A DNA stretch of 64,000 bases, taken from the NCBI RefSeq assembly GCF_910594005.1, contig NC_057838.1, positions 30,744,001 to 30,808,000 of the forward strand. Reading direction: 5' to 3'. The notes beneath the pieces are model-generated. The model did no database searches, was not told where the DNA came from, and worked only from the letters and a program-made list of their open reading frames with translations. Shown one piece after another: positions 46,646 through 59,748 of this stretch. Position numbers and translations under genes: made by a program. Origin of the DNA: Cervus elaphus. Lineage: Eukaryota; Chordata; Mammalia; Artiodactyla; Cervidae. Numbering within the stretch: the first letter of the stretch is position 1; every line of letters begins with the position of its first letter.

Positions 46646-47919
46646 AGGGGAAAAAATGATTACAATATCGGCCTTATTGGGGAAAATTATACCCAAAGCC
46701 TGAGCAGAGTTTTGTCAGTGATTCCCAGTCCCGTGAAGAGTGGGGTCACTGGCTTTGTCATTCTCCTTAGCAGAATTATGGAATATATAAAGATACAAAG
46801 AGTTGATGGTGGAAGCTCTGAAAGGAAAAGAGCCTTTCCATCTCCATTTCTGGGGTGGAGCAGTGGGGAAAGCTGCATGTTTATCTTTAGGAGTCATTAT
46901 CCAGCACCCAGGACATGTTCCCTGCCAGTCATGTGACTTCAGTTAGGCAATATTTCCCACTTCTCTGGTATCTGAGATGCTAATCTGTGCAAAGTGCAGG
47001 TCAGTCAAGGTCATCTCTAAGGTGCTTCATCTTTTATAACTGCTCATATCACACCTATGGACACATTGCGAAGTGAAAAAGAGGATGAGCTTTCTGTGTG
47101 TATAAATCCATACATTCAGACATCCCCAGATATTCATCATTTACATTAACTTCCATATTCCCTTCCAAATAGCTTAACAGCCACCTTGGTTTCTTGATCA
47201 GTCCTCATTCCTACTTCTTCTCATTGAGAGTAAAAGTCTGGTGAAAAGTAATCAAATATCTAATGATAAAACCGTTAAGCTTTTTTTAAAAAAATAAATT
47301 CTGCAGCAGTGATGCAATAAAAAGTAAGAGAGGATGTGTTTGCAATTCATTGAAGCATAAAACTGAATTAAATATCACAGGGTCTATTTTTTTTTTAAAT
47401 TTTACACAATGGAAAGACTGTTTAAGGCATTAATCCTTAAACAAAGGGGTACTGTCATGGTCCTGAAATAAAATCATGTATGTTCAAAGGTAAAAGGAAG
47501 CTCCAAATTAGAAAAAAATTTAAATTATCTGGAATCCTTAAAGAAGATATACATATACATTTGCCCGGATTCTCTGAGAAGTAAGATGAATGCCTCTGAG
47601 CTCTGAATCCACAGTGTTGCCATTTTCTATCCATTCCTGTTAATTCAGATGGAAGTTAATACTTTGCTCCTCATAGTATAAATCTCCCCATCTGTTGATT
47701 TTTGAAATCAACATTACTGAGTAAAAGAATTTCCTCCAAAAACAAATAGAGCATGAAGCATACTTGATAATAATATAGTGGGAAAAAACCTTTCAGTTAG
47801 GAAAATATAACAGAAATAATACAACCTATAAATCTTTTTCTTGGTGGTATATAACTTGTGATGGGACCCTTTACCCTCACACCTCATTACAATAGTCTTT
47901 TTCCTCACATGACTTAATG
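46646..47919. other. No recognised gene or repeat
   Basis: Unique, AT-rich from 47270. Frames up to 97 codons on the minus strand (47714-48007, partly BovB) have no recognisable product. Confidence 0.5.
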
Positions 47920-49810
47920 TGTCTTGGTACAAATAGCTGACAAAAGAAGAGAAGCAATAAACAAAGGAGAAAAGGAAAGATATACCCATATGAATGCAGA
48001 GTTCCAAAAAATAGCAAGGAAAGATAAGACAGCCTTCCTAAGTGATCATTGCAAAGAAATAGATGAAAATAAGAATGGAAAAGACTAGAGATCTCTTCAA
48101 GAAAATCAGAGATACCAAGGGAACATTTCATGCAAAAATCAGCACAAGAAAGGACAGAAATGGTATGGACCTGACAAAGCAGTAGATATTAAGAAGACAT
48201 GGCAAGAATACACAGAAGATCTATACCAAAAATATCTTAATGATCTGGATAACCATGATGGCGAGATCACTAACCTAGAGCCAGACATCCTGGAATGTGA
48301 AGTGAAGTAGGCTTTAGGAAGCATCACTGCAAACAAAGCTAGTGGAGCTGATGGAATTCCAGTTAAGCTATTTCAAATCCTAAAAGATGATGCTGTAAAA
48401 GTGCTGCACTCAAAATGTCAACAAATTTGGAAACCTCACCAGTGGCCACAGGACTGGAAAAGGTCAATTTTCATCCCAGTCCCAAAAAGGCAATGCCACA
48501 GAATGTTCATACTACCACACAATTGTACTCATTTCACATGCTAGCAAGGTCATGCTCAAAATCCTCCAAGCTAGGCTTCAAGAGTACATGGACCAAGAAC
48601 TTCTAGATGTACAAGCTGGATTTAGAAATGTCAGAGGAACCAGAGATCAAGTTACCAACATATGTTGGATCATAGGAAAAACAGAAAATTCCAGAGAAAC
48701 ATCTATTTTTGCTTCATTGACTATTTTAAACCCTTTGACTATGTGGATCACAACAAACTGGAACAATGTTCAAAAGATGAGGATTCCAGACCACCTTACA
48801 TGCCTCCCGAGAAAGCTGTATGCAGGTCAAGAGGCAACAGTTAGAACTGGACATGGAACAACAAACTGATTCCAAATTGGAAAAGGAGTATGTCAAGGCT
48901 GTATATTGTCACCCTGCTTATTTAACTTATATGCAGAGTACATTATGCAAAATGCCAGGTTGGATAAATCACAAGCTGGAATCAAGATTGCCAGGAGAAA
49001 TATCAATAACCTCAGATGTACAGGTGACACCACCCTATGGTAGAAATCCAAGAGGAACTGATGAGCCTCTTGATGAAGGTGAAAGAGGAGAGTGAAGAAG
49101 CTGGCTTAAAGTCCAACATTCAGAAAATGAAGATCCTGGCATCCGGTCCCATCGCTTCATGGCAAGTAGATGGGGAAACAGTGGAAATAGTGAGAGACTT
49201 TATTTTCTTGGCCTCCAAAATCACTGCAGATGGTGACCTCAGCCATGAAATTAAAAGATGTTTCCTCCTTCGAAGAAAAGCTATGACACACCTAGACAGC
49301 ATACTAAAAAGCAAAGACATTCCTTTGTCAACAACGTTTTGTAGAGTCAAAGCTATGTGTTTTCTAGTAGTCATGTACGGATGTAAGAGTTGGACCATAG
49401 ATAATGTTGATTGCCAAAGAATTGATGCTTTAGAACTGTGGTGCTGGAGAAGACTCTTGAGAGTCCCTTGGACTGGAAGGAGATCAAACCAGTCACTCCT
49501 AAAGGAAATCAGTCCTGAATATTCATTGGTAGGACTGATGCTAAAGCTGAAGCTCTAATACTTTGGCCACCTGATGTGAAGAGCTGACTCATTAGAAAAG
49601 ACCCAGATGCTGGAGGCAGGAGGAGAAGGGGATGGCAGAGGATGAGATGGTGGGATGGCAGAGGATGAGATGGTTGGATGGCATCATGGACTCATTGGAT
49701 ATGAGTTTGAGCAAGCTCCAGGAGTTGGTGAAGGACAGGGAAGCCTGGCATGCTACAGTCCATGGGGTCACAAAGAGGTTGGCATGACTGAGGGACTAAA
49801 CAACAACAAC
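47920..49810 (+). mobile_element. BovB LINE, 5'-truncated, long
   Basis: The longest BovB in the window (about 1.9 kb). It begins between the endonuclease and RT ('acaaatagctgacaaaag') and runs through RT to the 3' end, finishing in a (CAA)n tail at 49797-49810. It is diverged from the copy at 51.2 kb and carries several frameshifts, and a 23-bp tandem duplication at 49631-49676. Confidence 0.93.
47960..49558 (+). pseudogene. BovB ORF2 (RT and C-terminus), broken
   Basis: Successive plus frames hold the RT domain: QARLQEYMDQELLDVQAGFR and the RGTRDQVTNICWI block around 48560-48680, then PDHLTCLPRKLYAGQEATVR (48784-48845). At the catalytic site (49017-49028) the usual YADD reads Cys-Thr-Gly-Asp, so at least one catalytic aspartate is gone, and a base is missing just downstream. 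A 173-codon frame (49037-49558) covers the C-terminal region with SKITADGDLSHEIKR and KAMCFLVVMYGCKSW. Confidence 0.9.
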
Positions 49811-51165
49811 GGTTCCCCAAACCCTGATTTTCTCATCTCTAGAAGCACTATTCAATGCAGATTATATTACCTCACAGATGAACTGTGTGGGTAGTGAGGT
49901 TAAGGCTATTTCATGAGAAGTGATGAGGACGATCAAGGTTATTGCAGATTTTGGAGTTTACTCCTGCTGGCTGAGCAGGAAGAAAGTAATCACAGAGCAT
50001 TAGGTAACTTACAGAATTTCCAGGAGGACTAGAACCTTAACTTAGACCTACATGATCAAGATCATGTGGCTGGGAGAGATGCCCTACCACAGCATGGACT
50101 GTTCTCAGTGAAACCCTACTCTTGTCCTTCATGTCACTTGGTAACAGCAATTTTGGGGACTCAGAAGAACGGTACACTTTCCCCATCATGCTTGGCAAAA
50201 GACCCACCCTCTCTGCATTCTGCCACCTCCCCGTACTGGTCATAATTAGATTCCAGTATAATGGAACTGTGCAGTCTGACTGAACCTAGATCACCTACAC
50301 GGCTTACTGCAAGTGCATCTCGGAATGTAGTTCTCCATTGACAGGATGTCCTCCCAACAGGGGGCTAGAGTGGGACCTGCAGGAGCCTACCTGCTGTAGG
50401 CGACTACCTTTATCATGATATTTACCTATTTTCCAAACTCCCCCCAAATTCAGGTCCCTTTTAAAAATTAAAGAAAAAATGGCCCATTGGAAAGAATGCC
50501 ATTCAGCAATGTTAAACTTTACTTAATATACTTTGCAGGTATCTGTAAATATATTGATATGAAGAAGTGTTGGGGAAAGTATTTGCTTCTTAGAACTCAT
50601 GGGTTCTAGATCCAGATACATATTTTTCCCTATCTAGTGATATTGGAAATTCATGTATTAAGCAAATATTTGAGGTCTTTTTTCAGGCACCATTATTAGA
50701 TAAATACAGATGGGCATACCACAGCCTTGTTTATTGGCTGTGAAGTAATGCATAAGTACAGATCAGTGTGATAGGTGCTAATATCTGGGGTAAGGATGAT
50801 AGCATGGGAGCTTGCAGGAAGAAAAGCTCGTGCAGTCTTGGGTGTCAGGGCTGACTTCCTGGTCCTGTTGGAAGTTCAATCTAAGCTGAAACCCAAATGC
50901 CAAGGTTGGATAAAAGTTAGGCAAAGATAGCTTTTGTCTGCTATTTCTTCTCTCCAGAACATTCTCCCAAGGAACAGAAGTATCTCAAAGGATAGGAAGT
51001 GTATATATAAATGTCCAGTGTTGAGACGAAGTAGAAAGTGTTTGGGAAAAAGCCAGCACTTCTACTGGGTGGTATGAAGTGGGCTAGAAGTCAGAAGATT
51101 AGTCTGAGAAGGCAGTAGGACCAGTTCAAGATGGACATTGTATGTCAGCTCATAAAGCATGTACT
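49811..51165. other. No recognised gene; L2-like trace
   Basis: Unique DNA. A weak antisense L2-like stretch at about 50655-50740. No recognisable coding frame. Confidence 0.45.
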
Positions 51166-52199
51166 ATACTAGCGATGAAAGAGTGGGAATACCAGACCAC
51201 CTGACCTGCCTCTTGAGAAAACTGTATGCAGGTCAGGAAGCAACAGTTAGAACTGGACATGGAACAACAGACTGGTTCCAAATAGGAAAAGGAGTACGTC
51301 AAGGCTGTGTATTGTCACCCTGCTTATTTAATTTATATGCAGAGTACATAATGATAAATGCTGGGCTGGAAGAAACACAGGCTGGAATTAAGATTGCCAG
51401 GAGAAATATCAATAACCTCAGATATGCAGATGACACCACCCTTATGGCAGAAAGTGAAGAGGAACTAAAGAGACTCTTGATGAAAGTGAAAGAGGAGAGT
51501 GAAAAAGTTGGCTTAAAGCTTAACATTCAGAAAACTAAGATCATGGCATCTGGTCCCATCACTTCATGGCAAATAGATGGGGAAACAGTGGCTGACTTTG
51601 TTTTTGGGGGCTCCAAAATCACTGCAGATGGTGACTGCAGCCATGAAATTAAAAGACACTTACTCCTTGGAAGGAAAGTTATGACCAACCTAGACAGCAC
51701 ATTAAAAAGCAGAGACATTATTTTGTCAACAAAGGTCTGTCTAGTCAAAGCTATGGTTTTTCCTGTGGTCATGTATGGATGTGAGAGTTGGACTATAAAG
51801 AAAGCTGAGTGCAGGTGAATTGATGCTTTTGAACTGTGGTGTTGGAAAAGACTCTTGAGAGTCCCTTGGACTGCATGGAGATCCAACCAGTCCATCCTAA
51901 AGGAGATCAGTCCTGGGTGTTCATTGGAAGGACTGATGTTGAAGCTGAAATTCCAATACTTGTGGCCACCTGATGCAAAGAGCTGACTCATTAGAAAAGA
52001 CCCTGATGCTGGGAAAGATTGAGGAGAAGGGGACAACAGAGAATGACATGGTTGGATGGCATCACCGACTCAATGGACATGAGTTTGGGTAAACTCCGGG
52101 AGTTGGTGATGGACAGGGAGGCCTGGTGAGCTGCGGTTCATGGGGTCGCAAAGAGTCGGACATGACTGAGTGACTGAACTGAACTGAACTGATACTAGC
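51166..52199 (+). mobile_element. BovB LINE with 8-bp TSD
   Basis: atactagc at 51166-51173 and 52192-52199 flanks a 5'-truncated sense BovB (51174-52191) that ends in gaactgaactgaactg, the typical tail. It is less diverged than the copy 1.4 kb upstream. Confidence 0.95.
51174..52000 (+). pseudogene. BovB ORF2 RT C-terminal half
   Basis: One plus frame of about 215 codons reads from the RT finger/palm region to a stop at 51816. It contains QIGKGVRQGCVLSPCLFNLY, then RYADD at 51420-51434 (catalytic YADD kept), then KLNIQKTKIMASGPITSW and the SKITADGDCSHEIKR thumb-like part. The TGA at 51816-51818 sits where other copies have Arg in the ECRRIDAFEL motif, so it is a nonsense mutation. The same frame continues beyond it. 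EN and N-terminal RT are absent by truncation. Confidence 0.92.
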
Positions 52200-52296
52200 T
52201 TTTAACCTCTCCCAGACCAAATATTTTATATTAGCTGTAGCTCTCTCAAATTAACCAGGAAACTACTCCCACTTTCACCACCACCGCCCCACCCCC

Positions 52297-52330
52297 CAAA
52301 AAACAAACAAACAAACAAACAAAAAAAACC
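52297..52330. repeat. (CAAA)n-rich low-complexity run
   Basis: A-rich run of caaa units following a C-rich patch (52262-52296). Confidence 0.9.
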
Positions 52331-54056
52331 AAAATGGAGAATAAGAATTTATTAACTTGGGAAAGATAACTCACCAGATCCCAGGAGAATATTTAGTAAA
52401 CAGTTGTAAGCAAGCCCAGGAAACTGCAACTGGGATATGGATTCATTACTGTTTGTCTCTGCCTGTCTCTCTATTCCTCTTTATGTTTCACTTTTATTTG
52501 TTCCTATTTGGCTTCACTCTAATGACAGACCTTCCTGATATGACAGATTAGGGGGCATCCAACATCCTGAAAATCACATCTTCTAGCCAATAAATCCTGT
52601 AGGAAAGGAATCTGGTTCTGTTATCTGTTAGTCAGTCTTAGGGAAGGACTCTAGTTGTCCCTACTTGTTCTATGACTTTCCATTTGGATTACTGTTAACA
52701 AAGGGGATGGCCAGCCCTGATTGGCTATAGCTAGGTCACGTGTTTTCCCTGGGGATAGGTGGATGTTTTGTGATTACTCCATTAAAATCTTACTTGATAG
52801 TTTCTTTTCCAGTGGGCCACATGGCTTCTAATAACATTCTTGTAGCTTATTTTTCCCAACAGACATTAATAAAATACACCCAAGATACATTAATATTCAG
52901 TGTATTTGTTGTGGGAGTAATATACATTCCTGACCCATTGATAACAATTTTGGCAAAATGATTTTGTAGTACTTCTCTCTGTGGGAAATGTATACCTCTT
53001 TACTGTGTTGGTATCATATCTGGAGCAAGAAAGAAACCTTGGTTGTTGAAAACTATTGAAATTTAGGAGTTTGTTACAGCAGCACTGCTGAACTTAAGCC
53101 AACCAATGAAACAAAATTCTTCCCTCAAAATATTTGCATATTAAACCTATGGAAGGATGCTACTCGCTGTGTGGTCCAGACTTGGAGCCAGTTACCATCA
53201 TTGGAGGGGTCAGGAATATGATTGGCCAGCTTATGAGGTCACATGAGTAATTCTTGGACCAGTTAGGGACAGTTTAGTGATGGTGGGTCGGATGTGGGAA
53301 GTGCTCTTTTGACACCATCAGAACTTTATTGTATAGCAGTGGGGAAGGTAGAAGGTGGAGGGAGCAGAAAGTTTGGGGAAATACAAGAAGAAAGGAAGAA
53401 TAAGTTGCTAAACACAGTGTATTCACTAGGATTTCCTCCTTCCTCCTCATTAAATGTCCAAGAAAAATCCCTACTTACCTCTCAGAGTTGCTAGTTCCTT
53501 TCCCCGTATGTATAGAAATTTGTGGATAGGTGTCACTGAAAAGGTTCCTGGGAATAGATGATTTCATTTGGCCATTGGTCTTTCCTGAGTTAAGAGGCAG
53601 AAGTTAATTTCATACTTCTCTTCCTGGAGGCTGGGGCCACTGTGTGCTTTATTTTTTTTTATTTTTATCAAAGACTAAGTGAGCGTTTCATCTTCTTTTA
53701 TAAACATCATTCAACCATTTTAGTTCCCAGAAGACTTGATAAAAGCAAAATCTGAACCTGAAAGAGAAGAAAGTCGTAGGTCCATCCTTTCACCTGCATA
53801 AATATACCCCTGCCCTGTTTCCTGTCCCAGACCTGCCTTTACCTCCAGACTGGACACACCTGGGATAGGGTGTGTCATCCACACATTTATGGCCATCTTA
53901 CCTTGATGGCAAGCATTTCCTTTAACAATTGTGCCTTTCAGAAATCTGCTGGACTGACTGAGGGCCAGCCACTGGTTTGTGCTGACATTTGTAATCAGGA
54001 AGAAATTGTACACTAATCTTATTGAAAACACCATTTAAAAAAAATTAAAATCTGGG
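52331..54056. other. No recognised gene; possible old LTR traces
   Basis: 'gttacagcagcactgctg' near 53073-53090 resembles the end of an MLT1-type LTR, and CAAT-like 'ctgattggcta' lies at 52716. Too little for a call. The 104-codon minus frame (53720-54034) is unrecognised. Confidence 0.4.
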
Positions 54057-54454
54057 CCTTTGTATTGTTCAGTCGCTCAGTTGTGTCCAACTCTTTGCGA
54101 CTCCATAGACTGCAGCACACCTGGCTTTCCTGTCCTTCACTATCTCCGGGAGCTTGCCCAAACTCATGTCCGTTGAGTCTGCGATGTCATCCAAACATCT
54201 CATCCTCTGTCATCCCCATCTCCTCAGTTCAGTTCAGTTCAGTCGCTCAGTCATGTCCGACTCTTTGCACCCCATGAACCACAGCACACCAGGCCTCCCT
54301 GTCCATCACCAACCCCTGGAGTTTACCCAAACCCATGTCCATTGAGTTGGTGATGCCATACAACCATCTCATCCTCTGTCGTTCCCTTCTCCTCCTGCAC
54401 CCAATCTTTCCCAGCTTCAGGGTCTTTTCCTCCTACCCTCAATTTTTCCTTTGT
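54057..54454 (-). mobile_element. BovB tail (outer copy) with 7-bp TSD
   Basis: cctttgt at 54057-54063 and 54448-54454 flanks an antisense BovB 3' end. It is split by a second BovB: the outer copy is 54064-54225 plus 54431-54447, and its two halves join in consensus order across the insert. Confidence 0.88.
54226..54430 (-). mobile_element. BovB tail nested in BovB
   Basis: A second antisense BovB 3' end starts anew with 'agttcagttcagttcagtcg' and ends in 'cagggtcttttcc'. The outer BovB resumes right after it with 'tcctaccctcaattttt'. Short similar flanks (tctcctc / tttcctc) may be its TSD. Confidence 0.88.
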
Positions 54455-54934
54455 GACAGAGGACTAGATGAACATCTTCCATTGTCTTGTGTTATTGAGA
54501 TTTAGTGTCTAGCAAATGCATTTCCTTAGAATTGCCTTTGGGATTTAAAACATGAATTGAATTATTAATGTTAAAGTATAATTGAAGGCCTCTCTCCCCC
54601 ATACACAGATCAGTGACTGTAATAAGCTAAGTCATCCTTATTCTTGAGCACAGGTGATCTGATGATGCAGAGTCCTCACTGCCATCTTATATCTAGTGTT
54701 GGGTTGTTCCTTTTTGAAGTCTAGTGGGTCCACTACTGCTTACTGGGACAGAGCAACTAGAGTAGAATGGCATTGTATCTTCTATTGTTAATGATGTTCC
54801 TGTTGAACCCATGTGAGAACTAAAATTTGGAAGACTCTGTTGTATTTCTACTTGTTTTATCTACCCTGGAGAACTGAAACATGGTGAATACAATGTGTTT
54901 TTCCTTGTGCCTAGTGGGAAACAATATAGTAACT
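54455..54934. other. No recognised gene or repeat
   Basis: Unique DNA. Confidence 0.5.
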
Positions 54935-55040
54935 CCACATCCTTTGTTACAAATGGACAACTGAGCTCTAGAGGAAGAGAACATTCCTCCAGGAGGTGGA
55001 ACTGAGAATGAGTAATGGTGGAGCTGGGCTAAAGGTCTCA
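54935..55040 (-). mobile_element. MIR SINE fragment
   Basis: 'ttacaaatggacaactgagc' and 'aatggtggagctgggct' give an antisense MIR, diverged in between. Confidence 0.5.
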
Positions 55041-56644
55041 TTTCTCTGCCTCTTCTTTGTGCTGCACCATCATTTCCCAGATTGCAGGGGCTTCTGTTGG
55101 TGATCTTTGAGATGAGTTCAGAGGGCCCCATACTGAAACAGTATCTCCCTCTTCAATCCTCTTTCAGACCCCAAGTAGATCGTTTTAGTTCATTGTCAGA
55201 CCATAACTCTGAGAATTCTTGCTAATCTTTGTGTAGCAGAGACAGTGAGCCTCATTAAATTCTGCTAGATTTAATAGCATAGCTTTGTTTCCAATGAATT
55301 TATTTTTGCAAGTTACCTTCTCTGTTTGAGAAAAGATACTGTTTTTATGTTTGCAATAGCTATATAAAGTTACTTTTCTAAAATAGAAATTTAATAGAAA
55401 GTGAGTTGATTCAAAGAAAAGCATTAAGAAATAGAGGTGGCATGGGGATATGGTAAGAACTTATATTTTCTCCAGGGCTGTCATTTAGGAAATATGGAGT
55501 TGCATTACATTTCTTTTCAAACAGGGTTTGGAAACAACTGGCTACCAGTCTTTATCACTTTTGTATCTTCTTCTCTTCCTCTCTCTTTCTGTTCTTCCCT
55601 CCCCTCCTCCCTCCCTTCCTTCGTCCCTTTCCAGTTTCTTAGGCCATGGACTAACTCCTTTCCTGATTGGCTGAATTCTATTCAGTCTTTGGGTACTTTA
55701 TATGATCCTCTTAAGGCAACTCCTATCGTTGTAGAAGTGTTAAATAAACAAATACACAAGCAAGCAAATAAACCAACCAAAAGTCTAACAACCTTGATAC
55801 ATGGTGATTTTGCTTTGCTTTTAAAAATATGCATGTTGACTGGAACTTAGAGAAAAGGAAATGTGTGAGAACGTTGTTTCTCAGGATCTGCATTTCTATA
55901 CCTTTCAGGCGTAGGTTCTCTTAGCAGCCTCTTGGATGGATGGTTCTATTGTGAAGGATCACTGGACAGAATGGTGCTTCTGCCGGCTCTTTCTAAAGCT
56001 TTCAGACTGCATGCCCAGGCTTCCAGGAATAGAGGTTGCTCATCTGCATTTATTAGGAAAGGCATGTTAGGTTGGCCCCTGCCATGGTGGCAGCACCAAA
56101 GTGCAAGTTCTCATTAACCCCAGGTCACTGCTGCTTCCGGAATGCTCACTGTTTGGCATGCTTAGTGGTGAGCCTGGTGCATGTGATATCTTGTGCAATC
56201 CTCTTGACATCTCTAGAGGTTTCTATTCTTATTTTATAGCAGTGGAAACAGAGGGCCCACTTGCTCATATTTGCTCTTGTTTTCAGAGTACTTCATCCTT
56301 ATGCATAAAGCGTGGCTACAGTTCCTAGATTCTGTGCTAGGAATTCACTTATCACCCCCATCTAGGCTTTCAATAGTTAAGCAGTTTAGTGAGTACTTAC
56401 ATGTGCAAGAAAGCTGAGTCACAGAAATAAGTCATGCACCAAACTCTAAGTGACTCTGCAGCTGGTCCAGGACACATGCATGTAAACAGATCCATCATGA
56501 TACTGTTTCCAGGAGCAGTTAGACAGGAAGACAGATTGAACTTGACCTTGAAGAGAGAAGAATGTAGGCCAGATAAAGAATACTTGGCCACCATTGTGTG
56601 TAGACTTTTCATGTCCAACGGCTTTAGCTGTAATAATGAGGACA
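55041..56644. other. No recognised gene; pyrimidine tract
   Basis: A C/T-rich low-complexity run at about 55567-55632, which makes up part of a 137-codon plus frame (55437-55850), so that frame is unlikely to be real. A MIR-like stretch near 56170-56270 is weak. Confidence 0.45.
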
Positions 56645-56785
56645 ATGACTATTTTTTGAATGTCTACTATGTGATTTGCATGGTGTTGAAGACATCACAT
56701 CTTTTAACTCATTGAAGACTATAACAGCTATGGGGTAGCTATTAGAATACCAAAGTTTTATAAGAAACTAAGGGTTGGATCTGCT
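56645..56785 (-). mobile_element. MIR SINE
   Basis: 'gaatgtctactatgtgattt', 'cttttaactcattgaag' and 'ggggtagctattagaatacc' follow the antisense MIR order. Confidence 0.65.
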
Positions 56786-57058
56786 AGTCAAAGCTGTTGT
56801 TTCAGAAGGAAGGCACATAGAAGCAGGGAACTAAAATTTCCATTACTAGGTAGTTGCTGCTACAATTGAATGAGACTAGCTTTCGGAGTCTTCTGAGGAG
56901 ATGTGTGCTGAGGGCACACCCCAGCCTTCTGGAAAGGAATGATTGGCATGGGTTTGAAGAGTGGAGGGCAGCAGTATGAATGATGTGTGATCTCAGAGCA
57001 AAGGGACAGTGTGAGTGGTGCATGCAGGAACTGTGACCAACAAATGGCTCCCTGAGAA

Positions 57059-57346
57059 ATTAGACTACATACTGCTGCTGCTGCTAAGTCGCTTCAGTCA
57101 TGTCCAACTCTGTGTGACCCCATGGACAGGCTCCCCCATCCCTGGGATTCTCCAGGCAAGAATACTGGAGTGGGTTGCCATTTCCTTCTCCAATGCATGA
57201 AAGTGAAAAGTGAAAGTGAAGTCACTCAGTCATGTCCAACTCTTGGTGACCCCATGGACTGCAGCCTACCAGGTTTCTCCATCCTTGGGATTTTCCAGGC
57301 AAGAGTGCTGGAGTGGGTTGCCATTGCCTTCTTCATTAGACTAAAT
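57059..57346 (-). mobile_element. BOV-A2 SINE with 12-bp TSD
   Basis: attagactacat (57059-57070) and attagactaaat (57335-57346) bracket a full antisense BOV-A2 dimer. It has a (CTG)n start and two monomers joined by the 'gaaagtgaaaagtgaaagtg' linker near 57199-57219. Confidence 0.95.
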
Positions 57347-59689
57347 GAACCTTCCTCAAGTCCTCACCCCCATTTCAAAGCTGACCATTTCATGTCCTCT
57401 TTATTCTTCGTCCACTGACAAATCTGCTTGTCATCCATATACCCCTCTGACACAGCACTTTGCAATATATACCAGCCTTTTCCTTCAAAAGTATGATGTT
57501 GACCATTTCAGTTTCCGTAACCTGTAGCCTAAGCTCATGATTCGAATCCTTGGCCCTTTTTCCTGTCACTATGATGTGTAGTTCTCTAATACATCCTCAA
57601 GAAATTGGTTACTTCTAAACATCACCCCCTAATCACCATAGAAACATAAGAATTAAACAAACTTTAAAAAAATCATCATTTAATTGTCTCTTGTTTATAA
57701 AGACAGCCTTTTGAATGTACTTGGCCTTGATTTGACAGGCATCATAACCTGTGATTGCATGTCTACTCATTTCATACTTGCAACTTCCCAAAGATGATTC
57801 CTGTGATCTTGGCAAAGATAGTGAATTAATTTGCATGTGTTAAAAAGGAACATATAAACCACATCCTTCTGACTAATATATGCACCATCAACAAAACGGA
57901 TATGCACTCTGAGTGTTGGCCTTTGGCTATCCACTTCTGCCCAGTACAGGGGAGGTAAATCTCTCTGATTCAGGGTTAATAATAGGGACACACTTGCCTA
58001 AAGATTAAAGCCATATTCTCCTAAGAGCTTTCTCAGTAATACATTAAACATTCCAATTTCCATCTGTCAGTGCCTTTTATCTTAATTCTCATTTGGTTCC
58101 TATTCTGCTCATTTGCTTATTTTTCCTCAAATTCTTTTCTTGCTCATTGCCCTCTCTTGATGACAGGGTCCTGACCCGTTAAACTACATTTCCAGCTTTG
58201 TTGCTGATGCCTTCTGGCTGATTCAGCAAGGACAAGCACTAGTAGGGTATTAGAGGACAAGAGAAAGGAGGAGGCCAGGAGGAAGGGGAAAGCTAGGGTA
58301 TTTTCCCCTCACTGCTTGAGATGTAGCTTCCAGCCATGGTTGCTGCAGGCAGACCTTAATTTCAGCTCCTACCAGCTAGCTTCTCTCTGTGTGGGTAGGT
58401 ATCTTCCAGAAATCTCCAGTGTGATATTTGTTTACACGGGAGATACCGACTCCTGGGCTTCCTTGTCACCGTCTCTTACTCTGTCACTCAGCCCTAAAGG
58501 AGGCAGTGGCTTCTTCCATGTGCTGATCTCTGTATTGCTAACACTTTTTGTGTTTGCTTCTTTAGTTCCTCTAACATTATTATAACAATTCCTCATATGT
58601 AGTCTTCTCTGGGGAGCTATCTGGTGTGAGTTTTCGTTTCCTGCCTGGACTCTGATGGACATAGTTCCTGATTGAGAAGAGGGGAACGGAACTCAACATT
58701 GTACTGATTACTTGAAGTGCCATCCATATCCACGATGAAATCCAGACCTTCCTGGTTTGATATGACATCATTGACTAAATAAATGCAATACACTTCTCAT
58801 GCCCCAATAGTGGTCTAGGAAAAATGGATAAGATGAATGATCTGAACACAAAAGTGTAAATACAGATACTGTTGGAGGATATTTATATAATCTTGGTGGA
58901 AAGACCTGCAAGTCTTCACCTCATTTTACAACTGAGGACACTGATGTTCAGTGGGGCTTCATAACACATATAAGAATAGAGACACCTAGAAATTTCAATC
59001 CTGAAAAAACAAGGACCTTGCTTGTCTCTCCTATTACTGTGTCTTCAGAAACTAGAAATATTTGTCTCATGGTGAGGTATTCTACATTACAGTGCCAACA
59101 AATGGTAGGATGAGAATGTATGTATAGTGCACCTAGCCTGTTGGCTTACTGTTTATCATTTGTGACTTCACAAGGATCTCAAGTGACTGATGCTGAAGAC
59201 ACGTGGAGTTATAGGGGACATCTGAGGGATGGAGAATCAGGACATCACACCACCAGTGGTGAAGTCAAGCAGGACTGTTTAGGCCATGGTAGGCTGTGGT
59301 TACCTTGGCGATTAGATACAGATGCTCCCTGGGTTACAAAGTACTCCACTTAGGCAAATGTGACTTTATTAAAAACATATATATATGTATATGCCCATAA
59401 GAGTGTAGAAGGGATGAAGAGACATGAAAAAAAAAGTTTGTCCCACCCCAAATACAAAGCAGATCAGAAAACAGAAGAGTATCTCTAAATTAAAAGATAA
59501 CATTGAAGCCTACTAACACAAGGTTTAGCATTGTGTTGTTTTTTTTTTTTTTGTCTCATACTGTTTCTGTTGTATCTATTTGATAATTATTTCAGGGTTA
59601 TTTATATAGTTTGTTTTTTGTTGTTGCATTCTAATCATGGAAGAAAAATGGCATAAAGAAAGCAAAAGTACTGTAGCAGCTACAGAATA
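57347..59689. other. No recognised gene or repeat
   Basis: Unique DNA with frames up to 89 codons. A diverged MIR-like patch near 58900-58950 and T tract at about 59540-59552. Confidence 0.45.
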
Positions 59690-59748
59690 CTATATATGTG
59701 TGTGTGTGTGTGTGTATATATATGTATGTATGTATGTACACACACACA
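59690..59748. repeat. (TG)n(TA)n(TGTA)n(CA)n compound microsatellite
   Basis: TG units, TA units, four tgta units, then CA units. The TG and CA arms are complementary and could fold back. Confidence 0.92.

Noticed and set aside
55437..55850. 137-codon plus-strand frame
   Set aside because: Its middle is a C/T simple repeat read as Ser/Leu/Pro; low complexity keeps it open.
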